Notes: generated by a model not told the origin, from the letters alone. 64,000 bases of DNA from Bog-793 sp963761425 (GCA_963761425.1 CAVXGQ010000004.1:1-64000); one strand, 5' to 3'. Positions 26,556 to 36,016 are shown, numbered from the stretch's first letter. Numbers and translations: made by a program.

Positions 26556-27113
26556 ATGAACGCGAATAGCAGCCGGATGTTCCACTGGCCAGTGCTTGTC
26601 ATCGGTGTTCTGCTGATCGTGTTGCCGTTCACGGTCTCCCTACCGAGCAGGGCGAGTGCTGGTCAGAATCTCTTGAACTCTTTCCACCGGATCATGCAAC
26701 CTGCCAGCGTTCGCACCACGGTCAGCTACGACGTCAACACGTTTACGCCGTTGGGTCCCTTCGCCACGGGAGCCGTGCAGGCCGCGCCTGAAGTGCCCCA
26801 GTTCGTAGGCGCGATTGCCGCGGCATTGCACACGACTCCCGCACAGGTGGAGAGCCTCCTGACCACGAAGTCCCCCATCCTTGGTGGAATCCTTACGAAT
26901 TTCCCCAAGCTCGTTCCTATCTTCGCGAAGGTTCCGCCCGGCCTCGCCTGGTACAAGCCCATCGTGGATACCATGCAAGCCCAGGTGAGCAACTACGCGG
27001 CAGTCGACAGCCTGCCGAATCTCAACGCCCTCACATGGTTCTTCATCGTTCCCGGAATCCTGCTCGTGTTGCTCGCGGGCATTCCTTTGCTGTTCGCGAG
27101 GAAGCGTTCCTAA
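26556..27113 (+). CDS. Two-TM envelope protein of unknown function
   Basis: Protein of 185 residues with a membrane segment near each end (WPVLVIGVLLIVLPFTVSL at about 11-29; WFFIVPGILLVLLAGIPLLF near 162-181) and a short basic tail ARKRS. The loop of about 130 residues between them should face outward and contains PLGPFATGAVQAAPEVPQF and HTTPAQVESLL. I recognise the general pattern from other actinobacterial hypothetical proteins but know no function. ATG at 26556 has GAGG and GGAG close upstream. No cysteines or catalytic motifs are seen. Confidence 0.75.
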   Translation: MNANSSRMFHWPVLVIGVLLIVLPFTVSLPSRASAGQNLLNSFHRIMQPASVRTTVSYDVNTFTPLGPFATGAVQAAPEVPQFVGAIAAALHTTPAQVESLLTTKSPILGGILTNFPKLVPIFAKVPPGLAWYKPIVDTMQAQVSNYAAVDSLPNLNALTWFFIVPGILLVLLAGIPLLFARKRS

Positions 27114-27478
27114 CCGTCGTACACCAGCAAGTCAGCTGGAGATCTCCCCGAGGATCGTCTCGGCACCGCTTCACCGCTCGCAAGCACGCGGGCACGTGAG
27201 CGGTGTCGGGCGTCCTCGAGGGTCACGGTCACGGCACCCAGGAGCGAGACTGGCGCGACTGACCTCGGCCTTTCACTCGGCCTAGGGGGCCCACAGCAGC
27301 TAGAGGGTTGCCGACTCGGTGTTCTTGTATACGCAAACGGCCGTCCAAGCATGCGGACCCGCACGTGGTGGAAGACTCCAGCCTCGTCGCCTTGGCCACG
27401 CGGCCGAGGACAGCTCCAACCCCCAAAACTGTCCAGCCGAGCCGGCTCGACCGTTCAGGGGTTCGGAATTCGATTCCC
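27114..27478. other. Intergenic region downstream of glnA
   Basis: About 365 bases between the unknown membrane protein and the end of glnA (convergent genes). Directly after the glnA stop, at about 27457-27480, GGGG and CCCC flank a segment containing GGAAT-TCG-ATTCC, so a hairpin can form. It lacks a T-run, and I call it only a weak terminator candidate. A tRNA-like look there is not supported by a cloverleaf. Confidence 0.4.
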
Positions 27479-28903
27479 CTAGATGTCGTAGTAGAGCATG
27501 AACTCCCAGGGGTGGGGGCGCAAACGCACCGGGTCGATCTCGTTCCGCCGCTTGTGGTCGACCCAAGTCTCGATCAGGTCGTTGGTGAACACGTCGCCTA
27601 CCCTCAGGTACTCGTTGTCAGCTTCGAGGGCGGCAAGAGCCTCTTCCAGCGAAGACGGGACTTGGGCAATCTTCGCCAGCTCCTCGGGAGGCAGCTCAAA
27701 CAGGTCCTCGTCCACGGGGTCTGGAGGCTCGATGCGGTTCACCACGCCGTCGATACCGGCCATGAGCATCGCGGCAAACGCCAAGTAGGGATTGCAGGCG
27801 GGGTCCGGGCATCGGAACTCCACCCGCTTCGCCTTCGGGCTCTTGGAGTACAACGGGATGCGACAGCAGGCCGACCGGTTCCGCTGCGAGTACACGAGAT
27901 TGACCGGTGCCTCGTAGCCGGGTACCAACCGCTTGTAGGAGTTTGTGGTGGGCGCGACAAGGGCGCACAGCGAGCCCGCGTGGGCAAGGAGGCCGCCGAT
28001 GTAGAAGCGACCCATGTCCGAAAGCCCCGCGTAGGTGTTCTCCGCGTAGAAGAGCGGCTCGTCTCCGTTCCACAGCGACTGGTGCACGTGCATTCCCGAG
28101 CCATTATCTTGGAAGAGCGGCTTTGGCATGAACGTCGCCGTGTATCCCGCACGCTGTGCGACGCTCTTCACGACGTACTTGTACAGCATCAACTTGTCCG
28201 CCATCGCCAGCAACGTATCGAAACGCATGTCGATCTCCGCCTGACCGGCCGTCCCCACCTCGTGGTGCTGCACCTCTGTCTCGATGCCGAGCTTCCCCAT
28301 GGTGAGGATCATCTCCGACCGCAAATCCTGGAAGTGGTCCATGGGGGGCACCGGGAAGTAGCCCTCCTTGTAGCGGGGCTTATAACCGAGGTTCGGCCCC
28401 TCGTCCCGCGCCGAGTTCCAGATGCCCTCGATAGAGTCCACCTGGTAGAAGGCCGAACGCTGGTCCTGCGAGAATCGAACGTCGTCGAAAATGAAGAACT
28501 CCGCCTCCGGACCGAAACAAGCCTTCTCGGCGATTCCGGTCGTTGAGAGGTATCGCTCCGCCTTTTGGGCGACGTGGCGCGGGTCACGGCTGTAGCTCTC
28601 GCCGGTCACGGGATCGTAAACGAAGCAGTTCACGTTCAGCGTCTTGTGCTGACGGAAGGGATCGATGATCGCTGTCGAAGGATCTGGAACCAGAATCATG
28701 TCCGACTCATGGATTTGCTGAAACCCTCGGATTGACGAGCCGTCAAACCCGTAGCCCTCACGAAGCCCGTCTTCGGTGAACTGACTGACTGGAATCGAGA
28801 AGTGCTGCATCAGACCTGGAAGATCACAGAATCTGAGATCGACAACCTCGACGCCCTCGTCCGCCGCCAGGCGGACGACCTCCGCGGGGCTGCGTTTCTG
28901 CAC
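27479..28903 (-). CDS. glnA: Glutamine synthetase type I
   Basis: Makes glutamine from glutamate, ammonia and ATP; cytoplasmic dodecamer of the GSI class, 474 residues. Active-site blocks are visible: GYGFDGSSIRGF, FGPEAEFFIF, EVQHHEVGTAGQAEIDMRF, NGSGMHVHQSL, KRLVPGYEAPVNL and VEFRCPDPACNPYLAF. At the usual adenylylation site (NLYDLPPE in enterics) it reads DLFELPPE, so Phe402 replaces the modified Tyr. The start is GTG at 28903 with GGGAGG four bases upstream. No glnB, glnE or second glnA is in the window. Confidence 0.95.
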   Translation of the reverse strand: MQKRSPAEVVRLAADEGVEVVDLRFCDLPGLMQHFSIPVSQFTEDGLREGYGFDGSSIRGFQQIHESDMILVPDPSTAIIDPFRQHKTLNVNCFVYDPVTGESYSRDPRHVAQKAERYLSTTGIAEKACFGPEAEFFIFDDVRFSQDQRSAFYQVDSIEGIWNSARDEGPNLGYKPRYKEGYFPVPPMDHFQDLRSEMILTMGKLGIETEVQHHEVGTAGQAEIDMRFDTLLAMADKLMLYKYVVKSVAQRAGYTATFMPKPLFQDNGSGMHVHQSLWNGDEPLFYAENTYAGLSDMGRFYIGGLLAHAGSLCALVAPTTNSYKRLVPGYEAPVNLVYSQRNRSACCRIPLYSKSPKAKRVEFRCPDPACNPYLAFAAMLMAGIDGVVNRIEPPDPVDEDLFELPPEELAKIAQVPSSLEEALAALEADNEYLRVGDVFTNDLIETWVDHKRRNEIDPVRLRPHPWEFMLYYDI

Positions 28904-29745
28904 GTGGCCTCCCTTCCAGAAGGTGATTTAGAAAAATCCGACGGACCTACTCGGACCTCCGGATCCTAGAAGAGGATTAAGGCACAACTACCCGGAATCG
29001 GGGGCCGCAGGCTCATATTAATCGACTGTTAACAATGCGAGGCGAAGATTCGCGAATCCATCAGCTGTCGGATGAGCGTCTTTCCGCTGCCCGCGCCCAG
29101 ATGATCAGGAAACCCAAGGCTTGTTCAGAGCAGATCTCAACGGGGCAATGACCGATGGTGGTGCCTTCGACATTCGGGATCTGATCCAGTTCAACAGACC
29201 GCACGACACGGCCCCAGCCACCGGGCGATTGACATCGAACGGCAGCGATGGCCGGTGCCGATTGATCTATGACGTGAGTCGAATCCGTTCGTTGCTAAGC
29301 CGACCCTGGCGCTGGGGAGGTCCGGAGGTTGGTGTCCTTCCCCAGTTCCCGTCTCACGGTCGACCATCACCAGAAGCGGTTGGAATCACTCGCCGACGTC
29401 GGCCCTCTACCGCTTGGGACAAGGCCCAGTTGCGCAACAAGCCCGTCGGGACGCGATCGACGGCCGCCTCTTCGCCCTTTCCGTCTCAACCTGCCGGCGC
29501 GGTGTCAACGTATCGACTGACCGCACCCGCCGACGCGACCCTTCCTTTACCCGTTCAGCGCTCGTCCACTGACAACTCCCTGGAACGCACCTGCTTGGGC
29601 CGAACGTTCGGTCAATGCACCTCTCGAGGTGCTCCCGTCGGACGCCGGATCTCCTCTTGGAAGCGAAATCGACGCGTCGAGCTCATCTCGACACAGGGTC
29701 GGCTCGCAAGGCCGGTCCCCACAAGCAGGCCGCCTGCGAACTCTC
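28904..29745. other. Long non-coding stretch upstream of glnA
   Basis: About 840 bases between glnA and satP. The part nearest glnA (28920-29060) is unusually AT-rich for this window (for example ATATTAATCGACTGTTAACAA near 29017) and is the likely glnA promoter region. Open frames in the remainder (plus 29121-29789) have arginine/serine/proline-rich shadow composition. A minus-strand Walker-A-like string near 29040-29090 lies in a 30-codon frame and was not accepted. Confidence 0.5.
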
Positions 29746-30378
29746 CTAACGAGGCGCAAGCGGCATCGTCGGCACTACCGTCTTCTTGAACGTCTCGTTG
29801 ACGACTCCGGCGAACGAGGCGTACCAGGCTGCAGCGGCGGTGGCCAGTCCCACCCATCCGCCGGCCTCGGTGAGATCCACGTTGGATTGGAACGCGCCAA
29901 TGGTGAGAAGCAGGAAGGTGATCGTGAGGAGGACAAAGACGGCAACCACGGCTCCACTCACCCGGAAGGAAGCCACCGACATATAGGCGGTGAAGATGGT
30001 CCAACCCAAGAGGAATACACCGACCGCCACCGGTAGATCGGAAGCCTTGACCCCCGGTTCGACGAACTTGACGAAAACGTAATAGGCAATCCAGAATGCC
30101 CCGAACGAGGAGAAGGCGACTGCTCCGAAAGTGTTCTTCCGGACGAACTCCCACATTCCGGCAAGTAGCTGAGCTGCACCGCCGTACACGAGGGCCAGCG
30201 CGAGAGCGGCCTCTGCGCCAGCGCCCCAGATGTTGGTGTTCCCGATGCTGAGCGCGAACGTCGTCATAGCGAAGGCAGCCAAGCCGAGCGGAGCCGGATC
30301 CGCCACGCGATGGACAGTAGGGCCGGCGCCCCCACCCCCGGCTGCGGTTCCCTGCGTTTCCCAGGGATAGGTCGTCAT
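29746..30378 (-). CDS. satP: Acetate/succinate permease, SatP/GPR1/FUN34 family
   Basis: Membrane protein of 210 residues with six predicted helices that takes up acetate with protons. The family signature appears as DPAPLGLAAFAMTTFALSIGN at about 27-47 (usual NPAPLGL). Other blocks are YGGAAQLLAGMWEF, NTFGAVAFSSFGAFWIAYY and a central VFLLGWTIFTAYMS. ATG at 30378 has GAGGGG upstream. It is divergent from acs, with a 181-base gap, which makes a compact acetate uptake and activation locus. Confidence 0.92.
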   Translation of the reverse strand: MTTYPWETQGTAAGGGGAGPTVHRVADPAPLGLAAFAMTTFALSIGNTNIWGAGAEAALALALVYGGAAQLLAGMWEFVRKNTFGAVAFSSFGAFWIAYYVFVKFVEPGVKASDLPVAVGVFLLGWTIFTAYMSVASFRVSGAVVAVFVLLTITFLLLTIGAFQSNVDLTEAGGWVGLATAAAAWYASFAGVVNETFKKTVVPTMPLAPR

Positions 30379-30559
30379 GGGTTCCCCTCTCTGTCGTTCC
30401 CTTATCTGGGGTTCTGCTTGGAGAGCGAGCCTGAACCTACTCTGAACGACAACTTCGTCACCGGTTTATTGGGTGCGACGGTCCCGCACGGGCAGCGCGG
30501 CGGAGTGGCGCTCGCGATAATGGGTCGATAATGGATGTGGTTGAGATTGGAGAGGAACC

Positions 30560-32692
30560 ATGGCAGAAGAGAACCCGACGGGGACGTCCGAGATCGAGAA
30601 GGTCTCTGAGGCTGAGATTGCCGTCCACTGGCGCGAAGAGGACTACTACTACCCCTCCCCAGCCTTCATCGCTCAGGCGAACGCCGCGGACCCTCGGATC
30701 TTCGACCGGTTCACAGAAGAGAAGTTCCCCGATTGCTTCAAGGAGTACGCCGATCTTCTGACATGGGATTCGCTTTGGAGCACGATGCTTGACACCAGCA
30801 GCCCACCCTTCTGGAAGTGGTTCGTCGGCGGTCGACTTAACGCCAGTTACAACTGCGTCGACCGTCATCTTCAAACCGAGCGCAACAAAGCCGCGATCAT
30901 CTGGGTGCCCGAACCGGAAACGGAGGACACCAAGACCATCTCCTACCAAGAGCTCTACTGGCGCGTGAACGAGTTCGCCGGACTGCTTAGGGATTTCTGC
31001 GGAGCGAAGACCGGAGACCGGATCACCTTCTATCTGCCCATGATCCCGGAGCTTCCCGTGTCAATGCTCGCTTGTGCGCGGCTCGGAGTCATCCACTCCG
31101 AAGTATTCGGCGGGTTTTCGGGTGCCGCGTGCGGAGACCGCATCGCCGACTCCGGAAGCCGCATTCTGGTGACGGTGGACGGTTACTACCGCAACGGCGA
31201 GCTGGTCGATCACAAGGCGCGGGCCGACGAGGCCTTGGAGGCGGCTGCCAAGCTCGGCCAAGAGGTGGACAAGGTGCTCGTGTGGAGGCGCCACCCGGGC
31301 CAGTACGCATCGAAAAGCCCAATGATCGAAGGTCGAGACTTTTTCGTCGACGAGATCATTGGCAAGTACCACGACAAGGTGGTTGAACCGGTCTCCATGC
31401 CCGCCGAAGCGCCGCTGTTCCTCATGTACACGAGCGGGACGACGGGTCGACCAAAGGGGTGCCAGCACTCGACGGGCGGGTACTTGGCATACGTTGCGGG
31501 AACCGCGAAGTACTACCAGGACATCCACCCGGAAGACACCTACTGGTGCACCGCGGACATCGGATGGATCACCGGACACTCCTACATCGTCTACGGGCCT
31601 CTGTTGCTGGGGACGACAACCGTCATTTACGAGGGCGTGCCCACGTACCCGGACCCCGGCCGTGCCTGGCGGATTGCCGAGCGGCTCGGCGTGAACATCT
31701 TCCACACCGCACCCACGATGATCCGAATGCTGCGCAAGCTCGGACCGGACGAGCCCGCGAAATACAACTACCACTTCAAGCACATGACGACCGTGGGTGA
31801 ACCAATCGAGCCCGAGGTGTGGCGCTGGTACTACGAGGTGATCGGCAAGGGGGAGGCCGTCATCGTGGACACGTGGTGGCAGACCGAAAACGGCGGGTTC
31901 CTCGGCAGCACACTGCCGGCTGTGCATCCGATGAAACCCGGTAGTTGCGGACCGGGGGTGCTCGGTATCTACCCCGTGATCTACGACGATGACCGCAACG
32001 AGGTGCCGGCCGGAAGTGGCAGGGCGGGCAACATCTGCATCCGGAACCCCTGGCCGGGACTCTGCCAGACCGTCTGGGGCCAGCCCGAGAGGTTCGTGGA
32101 GATCTACTACGGGAAGTATTGCGCCGACAAGAACAGCAAGGATTGGCACGACTGGCCGTATCTGGCCGGTGACGGCGCGGTGCAGGCTGCCGACGGTTAC
32201 TTCCGAATCCTCGGTCGGGTCGATGACGTCATCAACGTTGCCGGGCACCGACTGGGGACCAAGGAGATCGAGTCTGCGGCTCTCACGGTCGACGAGGTTT
32301 CCGAGGCGGCTGCGGTTCCGGTCGTCGACGAAGTGCGTGGACGCGCCGTGGAGTTGTACGTCTCCTTGAAACCCGGATTTTCACCGAGCAAGGAAATCGA
32401 GGACAAGGTAAAGGAATCGGTCGATCGCCTCATTGGCAAGATCGCTCGACCCAAGAGTGTATGGGTTGTGCAGGACATGCCGAAGACTCGGTCCGGCAAG
32501 ATCATGCGTCGGGTGATCGCGGCCATCTCCAATTTCGGCCAAGTCGGGGACGTGAGCACGCTTGCCAATCCGGAGATCGTCGACGAGATTCGGCGCCACG
32601 TCCAAAGTGAGAAGGTCAAGCGTGGCGAACAGCCACGCCAGCTGACCGCAGAGGAAGCCGCAGAGATCGAAGCCTTCGGAGGGGCCGAGTAG
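30560..32692 (+). CDS. acs: Acetyl-CoA synthetase, AMP-forming
   Basis: Activates acetate to acetyl-CoA via acetyl-AMP; cytoplasmic, 710 residues, longer than the usual 650. Adenylation motifs are FLMYTSGTTGRPKG (A3), VIVDTWWQTENGG (A5) and FRILGRVDDVINVAGHRLG (A8). The paired Trp of DTWWQTE, which limits the pocket to acetate in known enzymes, are kept, although Asn replaces the usual Thr after Glu. The acetylated catalytic Lys lies in PKTRSGKIMRRV. ATG at 30560 has GGAGAGG upstream. Divergent from satP. It may also accept propionate. Confidence 0.93.
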   Translation: MAEENPTGTSEIEKVSEAEIAVHWREEDYYYPSPAFIAQANAADPRIFDRFTEEKFPDCFKEYADLLTWDSLWSTMLDTSSPPFWKWFVGGRLNASYNCVDRHLQTERNKAAIIWVPEPETEDTKTISYQELYWRVNEFAGLLRDFCGAKTGDRITFYLPMIPELPVSMLACARLGVIHSEVFGGFSGAACGDRIADSGSRILVTVDGYYRNGELVDHKARADEALEAAAKLGQEVDKVLVWRRHPGQYASKSPMIEGRDFFVDEIIGKYHDKVVEPVSMPAEAPLFLMYTSGTTGRPKGCQHSTGGYLAYVAGTAKYYQDIHPEDTYWCTADIGWITGHSYIVYGPLLLGTTTVIYEGVPTYPDPGRAWRIAERLGVNIFHTAPTMIRMLRKLGPDEPAKYNYHFKHMTTVGEPIEPEVWRWYYEVIGKGEAVIVDTWWQTENGGFLGSTLPAVHPMKPGSCGPGVLGIYPVIYDDDRNEVPAGSGRAGNICIRNPWPGLCQTVWGQPERFVEIYYGKYCADKNSKDWHDWPYLAGDGAVQAADGYFRILGRVDDVINVAGHRLGTKEIESAALTVDEVSEAAAVPVVDEVRGRAVELYVSLKPGFSPSKEIEDKVKESVDRLIGKIARPKSVWVVQDMPKTRSGKIMRRVIAAISNFGQVGDVSTLANPEIVDEIRRHVQSEKVKRGEQPRQLTAEEAAEIEAFGGAE

Positions 32693-32971
32693 CAATCCTC
32701 CGATGGCCCCAGAAGACGGGAGATAGGCGCCTGAGGGCGGCTACCGGCGGTCGTTGGCCCGTAGGCGACTATCCCCGTCCGGGAGTCCCAAGCGCGGGAT
32801 TGCCGGGAACCATCAGGAGGGGGGACGTGCGTGCTCACCCGATTCGGGTCTAGACCGCGAGCATCTGCGTCCAGCGGCTCGACAGAAGCTAGATTTCGCC
32901 GCGAAGCGCTTGCGTTTCGACCAGCGCGATCGTCGGGCTGTGATCGGCGCCCATACTTCGTGAGGTGCGCG

Positions 32972-34714
32972 GTGACAAAGCGACCCACCTCAAGTTCTGA
33001 CAGCCGAGACATTATGGGTTCGAAAGCCGAACTCAAACGTCGCTGCATGGACAACCTGCTCGGTAGCCCGGAAGAGCACGTCTACTTCAAGGATCTGGAA
33101 AGTCGTTTCCTCCTTGTGAGTCAAGGATTCATAAACGACGAGGCGCGAGGCTTGTCGATGTCCGACCTCATAGGCAAGACGGACTTCGATATCTTCAGCG
33201 AGCCGCACGCCGTGGCTGCGTTCGAGGACGAACAGCGTGTCATCCGATCGGGGCAGTCGATCGTCGGGAAAGTCGAGTGCGAGACCTACCGGGACCGTCC
33301 CAATACCTGGGTATCGACCACCAAGTCCCCCCTGAGAGACGACGACGGAAACATCGTCGGCACCTTTGGCATCTCGCGAGACGTGACCGCCCAGATCGCG
33401 GCGGAGCAGGCCCTCACCTACCAGTCGCTTCACGACTCTGTGACAGGCCTGGTCAACCGGGTCGCGATGAGGGACCGGCTCTGTCAGGCCCTCGCGGTGC
33501 TGGAGCGCCAACCCAGCAAGATCGCCCTGTTGTTCATCGACGTCGACAACTTCAAGACCATCAACGATTCGTTCGGGCATGACATCGGCGACAAGGTGCT
33601 CTGCGAGGTCGCTCGACGACTGTCCGGTGTGACGAGGCGGGCCGACACCGTCGCCCGGCTCGGTGGGGATGAGTTCGTCATGATCTGCACCGCCATTCGT
33701 GACGACGATGACCCGCGTCTGCTCGGTGACCGGGTCGTCCGGGTAATCGGCCGACCCTTCCTCGAGGATGACCTCGACCTATCCGTCACCGCGAGCGTCG
33801 GGATCGTTCTGACCGACGACCCGAACGCCGATCCCGGCCAGATCCTGCAGGACGCTGATATCGCTATGTACCAGGCCAAGGAAGCGGGCAAGAACTGCTT
33901 CCAGGTATTCACGCCTTCCCAACGCGAACGAGTAGTGGCGAATCATGTGCTCGAAGCCGAACTCCGGAAGGCTCTCGAGTCCAAGGAATTGTTCCTTCTC
34001 TACCAACCGCTCTTCTCGATCGAAGATCGCTCCTTGCGCGGTGTCGAAGCGCTGGTGCGTTGGAACCACCCGACCAAGGGGGTCGTCCCCCCGGCTGAGT
34101 TCATCCCCTTGGCCGAGGAACGAGGCCTCATTAGTCGAATCGACAGCTTCGTGCTAGACGAATCCTGTCGACAGCTCGCTGAATGGCTGGCCAAAGACGG
34201 TTGGTCGGACGACTTCACCATGGCCGTGAATATCTCAGGGCGCCAGCTCGTCGATCCGGGCTTCGCCGCTCGCGTTGCCGACGTGGTGGCGCGCCACGGA
34301 CTAGACTCGTCCCGACTTTGTCTGGAAATCACCGAAACCGCTTTCGACGGCGAGGCTGGAGACGTCGACTCGACCCTCGCGGCGCTTTCCAAGCACGGGG
34401 TGCGACTCGCCATCGACGACTTCGGAACCGGGTACTCGACGCTTGCGCATCTCCACCGGCTCCGGGTTGACATATTGAAGATTGACCGAAGCTTCATCGA
34501 ACGGATAGGCCACACCGCTCGTGACAACGAGATCCTCGAGGCCATCACGTCGATGTCCCATGCTCTGGGCATGACGGTCGTGGGCGAGGGGATCGCAACC
34601 TGCGAGCAGCTCGACGAGCTGGCGTCAATCGACTGCGACGTATTCCAGGGATTTCTCTTTCCGCGTCCGCTGCCACCGGAGGCGATCCTCGGATTTCAGC
34701 ACGGCTGCTCGTGA
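32972..34714 (+). CDS. PAS-GGDEF-EAL protein (c-di-GMP cyclase/phosphodiesterase), copy 2
   Basis: Paralogue of the gene at 18546, 580 residues, same domain order: PAS (HVYFKDLESRFLLVSQG through GTFGISRDVTAQ), GGDEF (ARLGGDEFVMI, preceded by DVDNFKTINDSFGH) and EAL (GVEALVRWNHP, LEITETAF, DDFGTGYST, LKIDRSF, QGFLFPRPLPPEA). Both catalytic sites appear intact. The GTG start at 32972 (VTKRPTSSSDS) aligns with the start of the other copy and has GAGG six bases upstream; an internal ATG at 33014 would drop 14 residues. No membrane segments were seen. It is convergent with the tRNA genes. Confidence 0.92.
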   Translation: MTKRPTSSSDSRDIMGSKAELKRRCMDNLLGSPEEHVYFKDLESRFLLVSQGFINDEARGLSMSDLIGKTDFDIFSEPHAVAAFEDEQRVIRSGQSIVGKVECETYRDRPNTWVSTTKSPLRDDDGNIVGTFGISRDVTAQIAAEQALTYQSLHDSVTGLVNRVAMRDRLCQALAVLERQPSKIALLFIDVDNFKTINDSFGHDIGDKVLCEVARRLSGVTRRADTVARLGGDEFVMICTAIRDDDDPRLLGDRVVRVIGRPFLEDDLDLSVTASVGIVLTDDPNADPGQILQDADIAMYQAKEAGKNCFQVFTPSQRERVVANHVLEAELRKALESKELFLLYQPLFSIEDRSLRGVEALVRWNHPTKGVVPPAEFIPLAEERGLISRIDSFVLDESCRQLAEWLAKDGWSDDFTMAVNISGRQLVDPGFAARVADVVARHGLDSSRLCLEITETAFDGEAGDVDSTLAALSKHGVRLAIDDFGTGYSTLAHLHRLRVDILKIDRSFIERIGHTARDNEILEAITSMSHALGMTVVGEGIATCEQLDELASIDCDVFQGFLFPRPLPPEAILGFQHGCS

Positions 34715-34913
34715 CCGCACGCCTGGACTAAAAAGCCGCACCGCACCGCAGGCCGCGGCGCTGGAGATCGAACTCCCAGGGGCGCGACGCCCCCTAGCCG
34801 GAAGAACAAGTGGTGCGTTCCGATAACCGGGTCTCCGCGTCCCGTCGGCCCTACATCATCGAGAGCATTGACGCCGTAGTTGGTGAGCGCCTCGCCGGAC
34901 GCAGAACTCTCGC

Positions 34914-34985
34914 AGCCCCAACGGGATTCGAACCCGTGTCTCCACCTTGAGAGGGTGGTGTCCTAGGCCTCTAGACGATGGGGCC
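34914..34985 (-). tRNA. tRNA-Glu (CTC)
   Basis: 72 nt. Acceptor arm GGCCCCA pairs with TGGGGCT (last pair G-T). The anticodon stem CCACC/GGTGG encloses a loop with anticodon CTC, and the T-arm carries GGGTTCGAATCCC. CCA is not encoded. It lies downstream of gltX and tRNA-Gln on the same strand. Confidence 0.95.
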
Positions 34986-35182
34986 AAGATCGTCGCCCAC
35001 TAAGTGGACGGCCAAGCAGCGTACCCGCCTATGGCTCGGCCCCGCGTGCCACCGCCCGGGAGCCGACCCGTGTGACGGAAGACGATGAGTCGCGCACCTT
35101 ACGGCCGTTCGCCGGCCACCAGAATTCCGGTGCCCAACGAACGATCTGGTCACGGGGATTCGAGGGCGTTCCAAGGAACTAG

Positions 35183-35254
35183 CTCGGGGGGGAGGACTCG
35201 AACCCCCAATAACAGGGCCAGAACCTGTCGTGTTGCCGATTACACCACCCCCGA
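35183..35254 (-). tRNA. tRNA-Gln (CTG)
   Basis: 72 nt. Acceptor TCGGGGG pairs with CCCCCGA, discriminator base G. Anticodon stem ACAGG/CCTGT with loop TTCTGGC gives anticodon CTG. T-arm GGGGGTTCGAGTCCTCC. CCA is not encoded. In actinobacteria it is usually charged by gltX plus amidation; gltX is in the same strand cluster. Confidence 0.95.
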
Positions 35255-35360
35255 ATGGGCGTGTGGCGATCTTAACAGTCGTTGTCGAGGTGCTGACCGG
35301 CCACCAGATCGCGGCAAGGCCGTTTGAGCGCCTCGCTCCTCGCACCGACCGGCGTCGGAT

Positions 35361-35981
35361 CTAGTAAGCCGCCCACGTTGCGCGACCAAAGCCGAAGACC
35401 CGGCCAACGGCGACCCCGGTTGTCTCACGCACTAGCGGTCCCATCTCGGAAAACAGGTGCTTTTTGGAACCCGGTGGCGGAGACACCTGAACGGCTAGTC
35501 CGTCTGCCGTCCCGGCACCTTCGGTCCACAAGGCGTCAATCGCGTCGGTGACCACGATGATGCCCCTTCCGCGACCGAGGTGCTTCGCGGTCTTGGACAG
35601 CGCGACAGCCGCGTCGGACGCCTCGATATCGATCAGAGCTGACGACCGAACGCCGTGGTTTTCGAGCCAACTCGACTCGTACGCCTTGGACCCCACCCAA
35701 CTTGTCGACGGCGGGAACCACGTGAGAACGATGTGGCGAGCGCGGTCATGTCGATAGAGCAAGGCCGCCTGTCGAAGACGGGCGACGAGGTCGGCTTTGT
35801 CGGCACGGACGACCGGCTGGCCGAGAACGACGATCGCCGTCGCGCGATGCACCGCTGTGGGCGCGGTGGAAAGGCGTGAAGCACTCACAACTTGCACGCC
35901 ACAAACAATCACGTAGACGATCACTCCGATAACTACGAGAGAGACGAGCCTACTGATCAAGCGAACGGGTCCGAACAGCAT
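35361..35981 (-). CDS. DUF218 (YdcF/SanA-like) membrane-anchored protein
   Basis: Protein of 206 residues. One N-terminal membrane anchor (LVSLVVIGVIVYVIVCGVQV) is followed by a DUF218 domain: AIVVLGQPVVRADKADLVARL, a basic stretch of RHDRARHIVLT, then YESSWLENHGV and GRGIIVVTDA. E. coli SanA and ElyC, of the same family, act in envelope integrity and lipid-carrier metabolism, so an envelope role is likely. The expected second catalytic residues are only partly recognisable. It follows gltX on the same strand by 35 bases, probably in one operon with fdx and gltX. Confidence 0.75.
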   Translation of the reverse strand: MLFGPVRLISRLVSLVVIGVIVYVIVCGVQVVSASRLSTAPTAVHRATAIVVLGQPVVRADKADLVARLRQAALLYRHDRARHIVLTWFPPSTSWVGSKAYESSWLENHGVRSSALIDIEASDAAVALSKTAKHLGRGRGIIVVTDAIDALWTEGAGTADGLAVQVSPPPGSKKHLFSEMGPLVRETTGVAVGRVFGFGRATWAAY

Positions 35982-36016
35982 TCCTGCGATTCCCCCTATC
36001 GTCTCGCCGCCGAAGG

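Noticed and set aside
29026..29100. Walker-A-like string (GAGSGKT) on the minus strand upstream of glnA
   Set aside because: It lies in a frame of about 30 codons bounded by stops, with no start or further motifs; chance is the simplest explanation.
34760..34800. tRNA-like T-arm fragment upstream of tRNA-Glu
   Set aside because: The bases resemble a T-arm, but the stem does not pair and no other cloverleaf parts are present.
34914..35254. tRNA genes as attachment site of an integrated element
   Set aside because: No integrase, no direct repeat of the tRNA 3' end, and flanking genes look chromosomal.
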